Shown piece by piece: positions 16,209 to 31,508 of a stretch of DNA of 64,000 nucleotides (positions within the stretch are counted from its first letter, which is position 1; the number at the start of each line of letters is the position of its first letter). The stretch is from Gammaproteobacteria bacterium (GTDB lineage Bacteria; Pseudomonadota; Gammaproteobacteria; DSM-16500). The DNA lies in contig JACDDU010000001.1 of assembly GCA_013816845.1 (NCBI GenBank), positions 434,001 to 498,000 of the forward strand. Direction: 5' to 3'. The translations under genes were made by a program, and so were the position numbers. The notes beneath the pieces are model-generated. The model saw only the letters and a program-made list of their open reading frames with translations. It was not told the origin of the DNA and searched no databases.

Positions 16209-17303
16209 ATGATGATTGCTGAAGGTTTCCCGCGTCGTTTTGCTCTTCTCGTTTTACTCGGACTTGCAATGTTAGTCAGTGCAGTTTTTATTACCTTATC
16301 AACCTCACGCGTTAAACCAAAAGAAGGTTTAATTTTTTATCTTCGTCCTGGTTTATCTCACAAGCAATTCGTTAATGAATTGGCGGATAAAAATATTGTC
16401 TCTTCCACTATTTTTAAAATCTTTGTGGAGTTACAAAGTCAGGTTCAACTTAAAACGGGAGAATATCTACTTCCGGAAGGTGCAAGCGCGTGGCAAATCT
16501 GGCGCCAAGTCACCACAGGAACGGGACACTATTATCGATCTTTCACTATTATTCCAGGTTGGTCATTTGCACAGTTACGCTTGGAACTCGCGAAAACTGA
16601 AAGCTTACGTCAACTTACTAAGGATCAACCCGAAGAAGTGATCATGGACCGCCTTGGTGGTAGTTATCAGCAAGCAGAGGGCGTGTTTTTTCCCGAAACT
16701 TATCTCTATACACGCGGCATTGCTGATTTGGTTATTTTAAAGCGTGCTTATGATTTAATGCAGCTACGCTTACAAGAAGCCTGGGCTACAAAAGATTCAG
16801 GTTTACCTTATCAAAATGCTTATCAAGCCTTAGTGGCTGCATCACTCATTGAAAAGGAAGCTTACCTTGATACAGAACGTCCTCTCATTGCTTCCGTACT
16901 CATTAATCGCTTGAGGAAAGGTATGCTTTTACAATTTGACCCCACTGTCATTTATGGGTTGAAAGAACGATACCAAGGGCATATTACTAAGGCGGATTTG
17001 ATGGACCCCAATCTTTACAACACTTATATCCATAAAGGCTTGCCACCTACGCCCATTGCTATGCCGAGCTATGATTCAATTTACGCAGCCTTGCATCCTG
17101 CGAAAACAAATTATCTTTATTTCGTAGCAAAGGGTGATCACAGTCATCAATTTTCAACTACGTTAGCTGCACATCTTGCAGCGGTTAATTTTGCCAATAA
17201 AAAAGCCAAAGTAGTCAAGCCTCAGGAAAGTTATTTTAATCGGAAAATTATCAATCAACGCTTAGATAAAATTTTGGCGAAGAAGAGGGTGGGGATTGGA
17301 TGA
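16209..17303 (+). CDS. mltG: Endolytic murein transglycosylase MltG (YceG)
   Basis: MltG cleaves nascent peptidoglycan strands at the inner membrane. A single N-terminal membrane helix (FALLVLLGLAMLVSAVFI) is followed by a LysM-like region and the catalytic domain with the glutamate in SLIEKEAY, then VLINRLRKGM and QFDPTVIYGL. About 364 residues. Possible starts are GTG 16203, ATG 16209 and ATG 16212; TAAGG at 16196-16200 is best spaced for 16209. The stop overlaps the tmk ATG by four bases, and the mltG-tmk-holB order is conserved in Gammaproteobacteria. Confidence 0.93.
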   Translation: MMIAEGFPRRFALLVLLGLAMLVSAVFITLSTSRVKPKEGLIFYLRPGLSHKQFVNELADKNIVSSTIFKIFVELQSQVQLKTGEYLLPEGASAWQIWRQVTTGTGHYYRSFTIIPGWSFAQLRLELAKTESLRQLTKDQPEEVIMDRLGGSYQQAEGVFFPETYLYTRGIADLVILKRAYDLMQLRLQEAWATKDSGLPYQNAYQALVAASLIEKEAYLDTERPLIASVLINRLRKGMLLQFDPTVIYGLKERYQGHITKADLMDPNLYNTYIHKGLPPTPIAMPSYDSIYAALHPAKTNYLYFVAKGDHSHQFSTTLAAHLAAVNFANKKAKVVKPQESYFNRKIINQRLDKILAKKRVGIG

Positions 17304-17941
17304 AGCAGGGACAATTTATTAGCATTGAAGGGATTGAGGGAGCAGGAAAAACAACAGCCTTAGCATTGATGGGTGAACTTCTTTTGCAAGCTAAGTATCC
17401 GTTTATTGTAACCCGCGAGCCGGGTGGAACGCCGCTTGCTGAGTCGATGCGTACATTGCTTTTGCAACATGAAGGCGAGGAAAAAGTGACAGCTCAAACT
17501 GAATTATTACTTTTGTTCGCAGGGCGACATCAACATCTACAACATCGTATCCTTCCTGCTTTAGCTCGCGGCGAGTGGGTGTTGTGTGATCGTTTTATCG
17601 ATGCAACTTATGCTTACCAGGGCGGCGGGAGAGCGTTGAGCCACGACGAAATTTTCCATTTAGATCGCTGGATTGTTGGATCACATTATCCCAACTTAAC
17701 CCTTTTACTCGATGTAACACCTGAGCTGGGGCTTAAAAGAGCAGCAGGACGAAAGCAAGGGCGCGATCGTTTTGAGCAAGAAGAGTATGAATTCTTTAAT
17801 CGAGTCCGAGACACTTATTTACAACGAGCTGAAGCACAACCTGAACGCATTAAAATTATTGATGCAACCGGTACGCAAGCGCAAGTCTTCGTGCAAATTA
17901 AGTCCATCATGACAACTTTCCTGCAGGAGATGGAGGACTAA
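17300..17941 (+). CDS. tmk: Thymidylate kinase
   Basis: Tmk phosphorylates dTMP to dTDP. The 213-residue protein has the P-loop GIEGAGKTT near the N-terminus, the TREPGGTPLAE segment, the DRF/Y motif in CDRFIDATYAYQGGGR, and a C-terminal lid with RAAGRKQGRDRFE. The ATG overlaps the mltG stop (ATGA), indicating translational coupling. Confidence 0.96.
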   Translation: MKQGQFISIEGIEGAGKTTALALMGELLLQAKYPFIVTREPGGTPLAESMRTLLLQHEGEEKVTAQTELLLLFAGRHQHLQHRILPALARGEWVLCDRFIDATYAYQGGGRALSHDEIFHLDRWIVGSHYPNLTLLLDVTPELGLKRAAGRKQGRDRFEQEEYEFFNRVRDTYLQRAEAQPERIKIIDATGTQAQVFVQIKSIMTTFLQEMED

Positions 17942-18016
17942 TCATTTCCGGATTAGTAGCCTACTTTTCCAGATTCGAGTACCATCAATTAACGACCAAA
18001 CCTACGATATAATCTC

Positions 18017-19030
18017 ATGATTCTTCCTTGGCAAACCCATTTATGGGAAAACATGATGCAGACGCTTGCGGCGAATCGTTTACCGCATGCCTTGCTTTGT
18101 GTTGGCATGAAAGGCATTGGCAAAAGCGTATTTGTGGAAGCGCTAACCCAAGCATTAGTTTGTCAGCACCGTGCCAAATTAGGACGTGCTTGCAGCGAGC
18201 CGGACACAAGTTGTCATGCTTGCCATTTACTCATGGCCAAAACACACCCTGATGTTTTGTGGGTTGTACCCCAAGAAACAAGCTCGATCATTAAAATTGA
18301 TCAAATCCGTGAGATAGCAAATTTTGTTGGGCAAACTGCTTTCCAAAGTGAATATCGCGTAGTGATCATCAATCCTGCTCATGTAATGAATAATCAAGCA
18401 GCGAATGCATTATTGAAAACATTAGAAGAGCCTGCAACAGGGGCCATTATTATTTTAATAAGTGATCAAAGTGGACAATTGCCTGCAACTTTACGCAGTC
18501 GCTGTCAACGCATTAACTTCGTCAAGCCGGATAATAAACTTGCTTTGTCGTGGCTTGAAACTCAATTGACAAAGAGTAAGACACGCGGTGCCGCTGATTT
18601 TACAGCGGATGTTTTACTGCGGGTGGCGCAAGGTGCGCCGCTTTCGGCCCGTCTCTTGCAGGAAGGAGATGAATTAAAGCTGAGAGCTCAATTGTTCGAA
18701 TCACTTTGGCAAATCAGTTGTCAACAGACCGATCCTCTTAAAGCCGCCCAGTCTTTGTATAACACTGCACCCGCAACGCTTTGTCATTTAATGCTAAGCT
18801 GGTTAATTGATTTGCTGCGCATCCAATTGCAAGCAGACCAAACCATGCTGGTGAATTGCGATTACCAACAGCAAATTAATCAGTTAGCAAAGACAACACG
18901 CCTGCAGAAAAACGTGCAGTTAATGACTGAAATTAAGGCGTATCAACAAGCAGTTGCAAGTAGCATCAACTTGAATAAGCAATTAATGTTAGAATCATTA
19001 TTCATCCGCTGGTCCGATTGTTTAACATAG
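18017..19030 (+). CDS. holB: DNA polymerase III delta' subunit
   Basis: HolB is the clamp-loader subunit that helps load the sliding clamp. The 337-residue protein has a degenerate P-loop (GMKGIGKS), a zinc module (Cys residues in GRACSEPDTSCHACHLL), the IKIDQIRE motif, ANALLKTLEEP and the sensor-1 region with LRSRCQ. The ATG at 18017 aligns with known starts (short PWxxxLW... opening) but has no Shine-Dalgarno sequence; a TATAAT lies three bases upstream at 18008-18013, without a good -35. Confidence 0.92.
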   Translation: MILPWQTHLWENMMQTLAANRLPHALLCVGMKGIGKSVFVEALTQALVCQHRAKLGRACSEPDTSCHACHLLMAKTHPDVLWVVPQETSSIIKIDQIREIANFVGQTAFQSEYRVVIINPAHVMNNQAANALLKTLEEPATGAIIILISDQSGQLPATLRSRCQRINFVKPDNKLALSWLETQLTKSKTRGAADFTADVLLRVAQGAPLSARLLQEGDELKLRAQLFESLWQISCQQTDPLKAAQSLYNTAPATLCHLMLSWLIDLLRIQLQADQTMLVNCDYQQQINQLAKTTRLQKNVQLMTEIKAYQQAVASSINLNKQLMLESLFIRWSDCLT

Positions 19031-19039
19031 GTTTGTATT

Positions 19040-19828
19040 ATGGTTTTGGTTGATTCACATTGTCATTTAGATTTACTTGCAAATGCCGATCCAACAACAT
19101 CGATTGCATCATTTGTTGCGCGTGCTCAATCAGCTGATGTTCAACATCTGTTAAATGTGTGTGTGGCAATTAAAGATTTTCCGCAGGTTTTAGCCACCGC
19201 TTTGCAATACACTTTTGTGGATACGAGCGTTGGTTTGCATCCTAACAACCAAGATGAAGAGACTACGATAGAAGAATTAGTAGCATTGGGTCAACATTCA
19301 AAAGTTGTTGCGATTGGTGAAACGGGACTCGATTACTATCGAACTAATCCCAATACAACGTGGCAGCACAAACGTTTTATTAACCATATTGAAGCTGCAA
19401 AACAATTACAAAAACCCTTAATCATTCACACTCGCAGTGCACGAGACGATACAATTCGCATTATGCAAACGCAAAATGCAGCAGACATTGGTGGTGTGAT
19501 GCATTGTTTTTCAGAAGATTGGGACACGGCTAAAAAAGCACTCGATATGGGCTTTTACATTTCATTCTCAGGTGTGGTCACTTTTAAAAATGCGAAAGAC
19601 TTACAAGTCATTGCTCAAAAAATTCCGCTCGATCGCATATTAATTGAAACCGATGCGCCTTATCTTGCGCCCGTCCCGCATCGTGGTAAAACTAATGAAC
19701 CCGCTTTTGTTCGATATACAGCAGCATTTTTAGCTGAGTTAAAAAATATTCCGATTGAAGAATTTGCAACAATCACGACGGATAATTTCTTTCGTTTATT
19801 TAAAGGAGCTAAACCGCAATATGTTTAG
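19040..19828 (+). CDS. TatD-family metal-dependent DNase/hydrolase
   Basis: The 262-residue TIM-barrel protein opens with the metal-binding DSHCHLDLL, has GLHPNN, GETGLDYYR, IHTRSA, GVMHCFS and the late ETDAPYLAP motif, all diagnostic for the TatD family. Position after holB corresponds to ycfH in E. coli, so it is probably the YcfH-type 3'-5' exonuclease or D-aminoacyl hydrolase-like member. A PilZ gene often sits between holB and this gene; here it is absent (9-bp gap). The last eight bases overlap lolC. Confidence 0.92.
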   Translation: MVLVDSHCHLDLLANADPTTSIASFVARAQSADVQHLLNVCVAIKDFPQVLATALQYTFVDTSVGLHPNNQDEETTIEELVALGQHSKVVAIGETGLDYYRTNPNTTWQHKRFINHIEAAKQLQKPLIIHTRSARDDTIRIMQTQNAADIGGVMHCFSEDWDTAKKALDMGFYISFSGVVTFKNAKDLQVIAQKIPLDRILIETDAPYLAPVPHRGKTNEPAFVRYTAAFLAELKNIPIEEFATITTDNFFRLFKGAKPQYV

Positions 19829-21071
19829 ACCAGCCGCTTTATTTATTGGTTTACGTTATACCCGTGCCAAGACACGGAATAATTTTATATCCTTTATTTC
19901 GCTTGTTTCAATGATCGGTATTGCATTGGGTGTAATGGTTTTGGTGACAGTGCTCTCCGTTATGAATGGTTTTGATCGAGAAATTAAAAAACGGGTCTTT
20001 ACCATGGTTCCTCCCATGACAGTCAGCAGTGCTTCTGGTTATGTAGAAAACTGGGCTGAAGTTCAAAAATTATTAATGTCTTATCCGAGTATTACCGCGA
20101 CAGCTCCTTTTGTGACGGGAGAAGTTTTAATTAATTTTGGAGGCTCCGTGCAGCCTGCATTAATTACTGGTTTATTACCCGACGAATCAAAAAAAGTATC
20201 GGCAGTATCTGAGAAAGTGGTAAGTGGGAAATTTACTGATTTAAAACCGCACGAATTCGGCATTATTCTCGGACAAAATTTAGCAAATCGTTTGGGCGCG
20301 AACTTGGGCGATAAAGTGACTTTAGTCACTTCTAAAGTAGTACTTTCGCCTATGGGTGTTTTTCCGCAATCAAAACGTTTTACGATAGTGGGATTATTCC
20401 ATGCGGGTGGAGGGTTTGGTTTTGATGCAGGACTTGGCTTTATTCATTTAGGTGATGCGCAAACGCTATTTGGTTTAGGTAAAAATGTTTCTGGCCTGCA
20501 CGTTAATATGAAAGATGTTTATGGCGCGCCTCGTCTTGCTCAACTACTCCGAACTGAATTAACACCCACCGCTAATATCTCGACTTGGACAGATCAGTTT
20601 GGTGAGTTTTTCCATGCGGTTCAATTAGAAAAGACTATTATGTTTTTTATTTTAATGCTTATTGTGGCGGTAGCTGCTTTTAACCTCGTGTCAACATTAG
20701 TAATGGTTGTAAATGATAAACAATCTGATATTGCCATCCTTCGAACTTTTGGTGCAACGCCTGGAATGATTATGAATATTTTTATTATCCAAGGGGGTTT
20801 GGTGGGTGTTTTCGGTACGTTGTTAGGTATTATTGGTGGTGTGCTACTCGCCTCTAATGTTACAGATATTGTGAACTGGATCGAACATGTATTTCGGGTT
20901 CAATTTTTATCATCAAGCGTTTATTTTGTTAACTATCTTCCCTCGGAAGTTAAAATAGGCGATATTGTTACAATCAGTATTGCATCGCTCGTATTAAGTT
21001 TAGTTGCAACTCTTTATCCCGCTTTTCGTGCCGCTAAAATGAACCCTGTGGAGTCGTTACGTTATGAGTGA
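19821..21071 (+). CDS. lolC: Lipoprotein-releasing ABC transporter permease LolC/LolE type
   Basis: This permease releases lipoproteins from the inner membrane for transfer to LolA. The 416-residue protein begins MFRPAALFIGLRYTRAK and has the family topology: one N-terminal helix (FISLVSMIGIALGVMVLVTVL), a large periplasmic domain, and three C-terminal helices with the FtsX-like core. I chose ATG 19821 rather than the longer open frame from 19755, because the N-terminal SIGLRYxRAK motif begins here. It overlaps tatD by 8 bp and lolD by 8 bp. Only one permease gene is present, so a LolC homodimer (LolF-like) system is possible. Confidence 0.92.
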   Translation: MFRPAALFIGLRYTRAKTRNNFISFISLVSMIGIALGVMVLVTVLSVMNGFDREIKKRVFTMVPPMTVSSASGYVENWAEVQKLLMSYPSITATAPFVTGEVLINFGGSVQPALITGLLPDESKKVSAVSEKVVSGKFTDLKPHEFGIILGQNLANRLGANLGDKVTLVTSKVVLSPMGVFPQSKRFTIVGLFHAGGGFGFDAGLGFIHLGDAQTLFGLGKNVSGLHVNMKDVYGAPRLAQLLRTELTPTANISTWTDQFGEFFHAVQLEKTIMFFILMLIVAVAAFNLVSTLVMVVNDKQSDIAILRTFGATPGMIMNIFIIQGGLVGVFGTLLGIIGGVLLASNVTDIVNWIEHVFRVQFLSSSVYFVNYLPSEVKIGDIVTISIASLVLSLVATLYPAFRAAKMNPVESLRYE

Positions 21072-21750
21072 TCCAGTTCTTGCTTGTCACGACCTATCCA
21101 AAACTTATTTGGATGCGAATGCAAAAATTCAAGTGTTGCGCAAAATGGATTTTGCCGTGCAGAAAGGTGAAATTGTTGCGATCATCGGCACATCAGGATC
21201 GGGCAAAAGTACTTTTTTGCACGTATTAGGGGGACTAGATCGTCCGACCACGGGTCGCGTTTTACTCCATGGTAAAGATTTAGCAAGCATGGCAGAAAGT
21301 GAAAAATGTCGTTTGCGCAATCGCTATCTTGGTTTCGTTTATCAATTTCATCATTTATTACCCGAATTTTCTGCACTTGAAAATGTTAGTATGCCTTTAC
21401 TCATTGGCAGTGAATCACCCCGTGTCATTAAAGAAAAAGCTACGAATTTATTAGTGAAAGTAGGTTTAGAAAATCGGCTCAAACATCGTCTTGGTCAACT
21501 CTCTGGCGGCGAACGTCAACGGGTTGCAATTGCCCGGGCGCTTGTTGCAAACCCTTTATGTGTTTTAGCCGATGAACCTACAGGTAATTTAGATCCTAAA
21601 AATGCCGACCGAGTTTTGCAACTTTTTTTCGAACTTCAGCAGGATTATCAAACCAGTGTGGTCATGGTGACGCACGATCCTAATATTGCTAAAAACGCCC
21701 AACGCATCCTTTCTATTGAAGATGGTACACTTGTGACGGTAAAGGAATGA
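21064..21750 (+). CDS. lolD: Lipoprotein-releasing ABC transporter ATPase LolD
   Basis: LolD powers lipoprotein release. The 228-residue ATPase has Walker A GTSGSGKST, a Q-loop (YQFHHLLPEFSALENV, typical of LolD), signature LSGGERQRVAIARAL, Walker B CVLADEPTGNLD and the switch histidine in MVTHDPN. The start overlaps lolC by 8 bp. No second permease follows; the next gene is 208 bp away. Confidence 0.95.
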   Translation: MSDPVLACHDLSKTYLDANAKIQVLRKMDFAVQKGEIVAIIGTSGSGKSTFLHVLGGLDRPTTGRVLLHGKDLASMAESEKCRLRNRYLGFVYQFHHLLPEFSALENVSMPLLIGSESPRVIKEKATNLLVKVGLENRLKHRLGQLSGGERQRVAIARALVANPLCVLADEPTGNLDPKNADRVLQLFFELQQDYQTSVVMVTHDPNIAKNAQRILSIEDGTLVTVKE

Positions 21751-21958
21751 TGGTTTTAAGCTTATCAATTTCTTAGTTTTTCCTCCTGATATTTCCATTC
21801 TTATTAAAAGCTCGGATTAACGAGTTTGTGTTCTTTGTTACGCTCCGCAGTTAACCAAACCTTCATGTAGTAGCCAATTAACCAAGTCACGCTGATAAAA
21901 CACTTCTCTTTTTTAACTGTGTCTCATTCCTTTATTAAAAAACCTGTAGGACTAAGTC

Positions 21959-24262
21959 ATGACTCTTTTCGTTTTATCTTTTTTGCTTGGGAATGTATGG
22001 GTGCAAACCTTGACTGAGCTGCCAAGCAAAACATCAATTATTTCTTTACTAGGTTTTGCCCTTATCCTCTTATTTTTCTCCAGAAAAAAATCGTACTTCG
22101 TTATAACAATAATAGGCTTGCTGCTGGGTTCTATTTTTACAATCTGGTATGCCCAGGCGAGATTATCATGGTGTTTAGCTAAAGAGTGGGAAGGGCAGAC
22201 GGTTAATCTCAAAGGTTATGTAGCTTCAATACCTTTGACGGAATTACATCAGACGCGTTTTAAATTTTTGTTAAGGGAAGTGATCTTTAAAGGCGAAAAG
22301 CAAAATGTAAATGTTTATGTGCAATTAACTTGGCGTGATTGCAAAGTCACTCTACATCCCGGCGATCTCTGGACGTTACACGCGCGAATGAAACGGATTC
22401 ATACTGTACAAAATCCCGGAACATTTGATGCTGAAGCTTTTGCTTTGCAAAATGGAAGTCGTGCACGGGGTACAATTGTAAATCATGCACCCAATAAAAA
22501 GTTGGCGCATAGTTATCATTTTCCCATTGAGCAAGTTCGCGAAATTATTTTAACAAGAATACTGCACGTTTTGCCCCACTCTCATGTTTCTCATTGGTTG
22601 CTTGCTCTAATGATGGGTGAGCGGCGGCAAATTCCACAAGAACATTGGCAAATTCTGCGAAATACCGGGACGAACCACTTAATGGCTATTGCAGGCCTTC
22701 ATATCGGTGCGCTTGTCGGCTTCACTATTTATTTAATACATTGGTTATGGTGTCGTTCAACGCGATTGCTTTTATGGATACCTGCAAAGCAAGCTAGTGT
22801 CAGTGTGGCATGGATTGCTGCAATTTGTTATGCCGCTTTAGCTGGTTTTTCAATTCCAACCCAACGTGCTTGTATCATGCTGAGTGTAGGAGTACTCGCC
22901 TTGTTATTGCGGATCAAAACCAACCCTTGGGTGGTTTGGTCGCAAGGATTATTACTCGTTTTAATCGTTAACCCCTTGTCTGTGTTGAGTGAAAGTTTTT
23001 GGCTTTCATTCGGAACCATTGCAATCATTATCATGACAATGCGCGGCAGAATTCACCCTGGCGGATGGTGGTGGCATTATGGAAGGATTCAGTGGATTGT
23101 AGGAATTGGGTTGATTCCTTTATCTATCTATTTTTTTCAGCAACTAACGCTTGTGTCTTTTGTCGCCAATACTATTGCTATTCCTTGGGTTGCTTTTCTA
23201 ATCTTACCTTTTTGTTTCGTAGCTTTAATCTTTTTATTTTTAGCGCCCAATGTTTCGTTATTTTGTTTATATTGGGCGGATCGAAGTTTAGCGCTATTAT
23301 GGCAAGTTCTTTCGCAGTGCGCGAAATTCAAATTCGCATCTTATGATATTGCATTACCTGATTTTACCCTCGTGATATTACTAGTGATTGGTATGATTGC
23401 TTTACTCTTACCACGCGGTATGCCAGGAAAATGGTTAACCATACTCTTCTTTCTACCTTGTATTTTCCATGAGCCAACTACCCCAAGTAAGGCTTCGTAT
23501 TGGTTGACTATTCTCGATGTGGGGCAAGGACTTTCTATCGTGGTGCAAACGCAAAATCATACTTTACTTTATGACGCAGGACCTCGCTATAACGCTGAGG
23601 CAGATTTGGGCGAACGCGTTGTTTATCCTTACCTCATCCAAGCTCATGTTAAACACCTTGATAAAGTGGTGGTTAGTCATGGTGATAATGACCATAGTGG
23701 GGGCATAGTATCGGTATTGAAGCATTTTAACCCTACCGATCTTGTAACTAGCGTTCCTGCAAAACTCAAACCTATGCCTGCTCGCTTATGTTTGGCCGGT
23801 GAAAAATGGACATGGGATGGGGTGCATTTTTCTTTTCTTTATCCAACGCAGGATCAACTAGACTTAGGGAATAATAGCTCATGTGTTCTTAAAATTGAAA
23901 ACGAATTCTGCACCAGTCTTTTAACTGGGGATATTGAAAAGTTAGCTGAACAAAGTTTGCTAAAACATCAATCTGGACAGCTTCCTGCAATGCAATTAGT
24001 AGCTCCGCATCATGGTAGTAAAACATCAGGCTTACATGCTTTTATTGAAACCGTTCATCCCAAGTATGTTATCTATGCAACAGGTTATCGCAATCAATAT
24101 CATTTTCCGCATCCAAGTGTGACGGCTTATTATGACAAAATAGGAGCATTGCAATTAAATACAGCTAATAGTGGCGCCATTACTTTTCGATGTGACCCAA
24201 CAAATAGGGGTTTAAAGCCTGAGCAATATCGCTTACTACATCACCGTTATTGGCATGACTAA
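21959..24262 (+). CDS. comEC: ComEC/Rec2-type DNA uptake channel protein
   Basis: ComEC moves incoming single-stranded DNA across the inner membrane in natural competence. The 767-residue protein has hydrophobic N-terminal helices, an OB-like domain (about residues 70-190), the competence domain with NHLMAIAGLHIGA and many helices (about 220-500), and a C-terminal metallo-beta-lactamase-like domain with LDVGQG, SHGDNDHSGG and APHHGSKTS. All three modules are present, so it appears intact. AGGA sits 8 bases before the ATG. It converges on the response regulator gene with a 5-bp gap. Confidence 0.93.
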   Translation: MTLFVLSFLLGNVWVQTLTELPSKTSIISLLGFALILLFFSRKKSYFVITIIGLLLGSIFTIWYAQARLSWCLAKEWEGQTVNLKGYVASIPLTELHQTRFKFLLREVIFKGEKQNVNVYVQLTWRDCKVTLHPGDLWTLHARMKRIHTVQNPGTFDAEAFALQNGSRARGTIVNHAPNKKLAHSYHFPIEQVREIILTRILHVLPHSHVSHWLLALMMGERRQIPQEHWQILRNTGTNHLMAIAGLHIGALVGFTIYLIHWLWCRSTRLLLWIPAKQASVSVAWIAAICYAALAGFSIPTQRACIMLSVGVLALLLRIKTNPWVVWSQGLLLVLIVNPLSVLSESFWLSFGTIAIIIMTMRGRIHPGGWWWHYGRIQWIVGIGLIPLSIYFFQQLTLVSFVANTIAIPWVAFLILPFCFVALIFLFLAPNVSLFCLYWADRSLALLWQVLSQCAKFKFASYDIALPDFTLVILLVIGMIALLLPRGMPGKWLTILFFLPCIFHEPTTPSKASYWLTILDVGQGLSIVVQTQNHTLLYDAGPRYNAEADLGERVVYPYLIQAHVKHLDKVVVSHGDNDHSGGIVSVLKHFNPTDLVTSVPAKLKPMPARLCLAGEKWTWDGVHFSFLYPTQDQLDLGNNSSCVLKIENEFCTSLLTGDIEKLAEQSLLKHQSGQLPAMQLVAPHHGSKTSGLHAFIETVHPKYVIYATGYRNQYHFPHPSVTAYYDKIGALQLNTANSGAITFRCDPTNRGLKPEQYRLLHHRYWHD

Positions 24263-24267
24263 CATCA

Positions 24268-24663
24268 TTAATGATTTTTATCTTCGACTTTTTCTCTACC
24301 ATGCAACAGTAAATCAATAGCCATTAGTAACGCGGTATTATCAATTGGTTTTTCAAAAGAAACTGAAGCACCTAAGGATTCTGATAAATCTAAATAGCCT
24401 GCAGGATCCAATCTGCCGCCGCCCGAAATTGCAATAATTTCCATGTGCGGATGGCGATTTTTAACTTCTGATATTAGAGTAATGCCACTCTTTTTCGGCA
24501 TAATAATATCAGTAACCATAATGTCTGGTTCATGTTTTTTTAAATATTCCGCCGCTTCCTCTCCATCAACGGCACTAATGACTTCGTGTGATGCGCGTTG
24601 CAAAATTTGCGTTAACATATCCCTTACTAAATCGTCATCCTCAACGAGAAGAATGCTGGCCAT
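24268..24663 (-). CDS. Stand-alone CheY-like response regulator
   Basis: The 131-residue protein is a single receiver domain: acidic pocket EDDD at residues 8-11, phospho-acceptor Asp52 in VTDIIMP, Ser80 in AISGGG and Lys105 in FEKP. There is no output domain, so it must act through protein contacts. It lies 23 bp downstream of the histidine kinase gene on the same strand, which identifies the likely phosphodonor. Signal and target are unknown. Confidence 0.92.
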   Translation of the reverse strand: MASILLVEDDDLVRDMLTQILQRASHEVISAVDGEEAAEYLKKHEPDIMVTDIIMPKKSGITLISEVKNRHPHMEIIAISGGGRLDPAGYLDLSESLGASVSFEKPIDNTALLMAIDLLLHGREKVEDKNH

Positions 24664-24686
24664 ACTCCCTCCTTAACAGTTGCACA

Positions 24687-25712
24687 TTATTGCTCTGGTA
24701 AGAGAATTGTAAATTTCGTACCATGCCCTAATTGGCTATCTACAAAAATTTCACCCTCATGTTCCTTCACGATCGTATGCACAATCGAAAGCCCTAAACC
24801 GGTCCCTTTTCCGACCTCTTTTGTTGTAAAAAAAGGTTCGAAAATACGTTCCATCGTATGCTGATCCATGCCGCGACCGGTATCACTAATTTCAATTTTA
24901 CAATATTTTCTCGCTTTACCTTCAGTTAATTGCTTCAGATAAGGATGATTATCGGGTACAGGGGCCATGGTAATATAAATTGTTCCTTCACCATCCATGG
25001 CATCCACAGCATTGTTAATAATATTGACTAGGACTTGGTGGATTTGAGTTTGGTTGCCTAAGACCTCAGCATCAATGGGCGCAAACTGAATCATAACGCT
25101 TGCCGGAATCGTGGGTCGAAGGAGTCCAAGTGCCGCTTCAATCGTAGTTTTTAAATCAATCACTTCAAAATGATGATGTTGACGGCGACTAAATGCCAAG
25201 ATACGCGCGATTAAGTCTTGACCTCGCGCGGTTGCCTCTAATACTTTCCCTAAATTTTTATAAATTACGCTATCTTTAGCAACATCTTCCCGCGCCATTT
25301 CAACATAGCCAATGACCGCATACAAAATATTATTGAAGTCATGAGCAATGCCACTCGCAAGCGTTCCAATGGATTGCAATTTCTGACCTTGCAAAAGGGC
25401 AACTTCTAATTTTTGTTGAGATTCTTGTGCGACGATTCGTTCAGCAATTTCATTTTTTAAACTTTCATTCATTTTATCGAGCGAGGCTGCCCGTTGCTGA
25501 GAAATATTCATCATTTTGAAAAGAATAATAATGAGAAAAACAATGATCAGGCCGAGGCCAAGTACCAGCCAGGGATGGTAGGATTGGGTGGGAAGACCTG
25601 TATAATAGGCGAATTCTTGGTCAATGAGATACCATAACAGCAAAGAACAACAGAGGAAAAGGGCTGTAAGAATATAGGGAAGCCATGTTCGTTTGGGCGT
25701 GTAAAAAGCCAT
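24687..25712 (-). CDS. Membrane sensor histidine kinase
   Basis: The 341-residue protein has two membrane helices (about residues 11-30 and 48-66) that enclose a very short periplasmic loop of about 17 residues. These are followed by a coiled linker, the HisKA H-box with His124 (GIAHDFNNIL), and an HATPase domain with N-box NIINNAVDAM, DTGRGMD, GTGLGLSIV and GHGTKF. The HDFNN form of the H-box is typical of hybrid/NtrB-like kinases. The tiny sensor loop suggests it senses the membrane or an internal signal. It forms an operon with the single-domain regulator after it. Confidence 0.92.
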   Translation of the reverse strand: MAFYTPKRTWLPYILTALFLCCSLLLWYLIDQEFAYYTGLPTQSYHPWLVLGLGLIIVFLIIILFKMMNISQQRAASLDKMNESLKNEIAERIVAQESQQKLEVALLQGQKLQSIGTLASGIAHDFNNILYAVIGYVEMAREDVAKDSVIYKNLGKVLEATARGQDLIARILAFSRRQHHHFEVIDLKTTIEAALGLLRPTIPASVMIQFAPIDAEVLGNQTQIHQVLVNIINNAVDAMDGEGTIYITMAPVPDNHPYLKQLTEGKARKYCKIEISDTGRGMDQHTMERIFEPFFTTKEVGKGTGLGLSIVHTIVKEHEGEIFVDSQLGHGTKFTILLPEQ

Positions 25713-25818
25713 CTTTAGCCCGAGTTCCTTAAAGTTTAGCCTACAGTGGAAGGGAAAAATGTACCTTTTTCTGGTATTTAACAGTAACTTGCGCTACAAG
25801 AATATAGCTTAATCGATT

Positions 25819-25854
25819 TAAAATAGGGAATCTATTAAAATAGGCTAAAATAGG
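25819..25854. repeat. Three direct copies of TAAAATAGG before smc
   Basis: TAAAATAGG occurs at 25819, 25836 and 25846 in the short divergent space between the histidine kinase gene and smc. The copies are 17 and 10 bases apart and lie 24-60 bases before the smc ATG. They might bind a regulator, or be repeated -10-like hexamers (TAAAAT). The function is unknown. Confidence 0.45.
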
Positions 25855-25877
25855 CGCAACCTCCTAGGGATTAAATA

Positions 25878-31429
<5,552 letters not shown>

Positions 31430-31508
31430 TATGATATAATAACACACAATAAAAATTCTAATTTATTCAACACCTTCATAATAAAAATTAAAGTGGTGGG
31501 TTCATTTC

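Noticed and set aside
18008-18020. Leaderless start for holB from the TATAAT three bases before its ATG
   Set aside because: The spacing would place +1 inside the coding region and no adequate -35 is present, so the motif is probably incidental.
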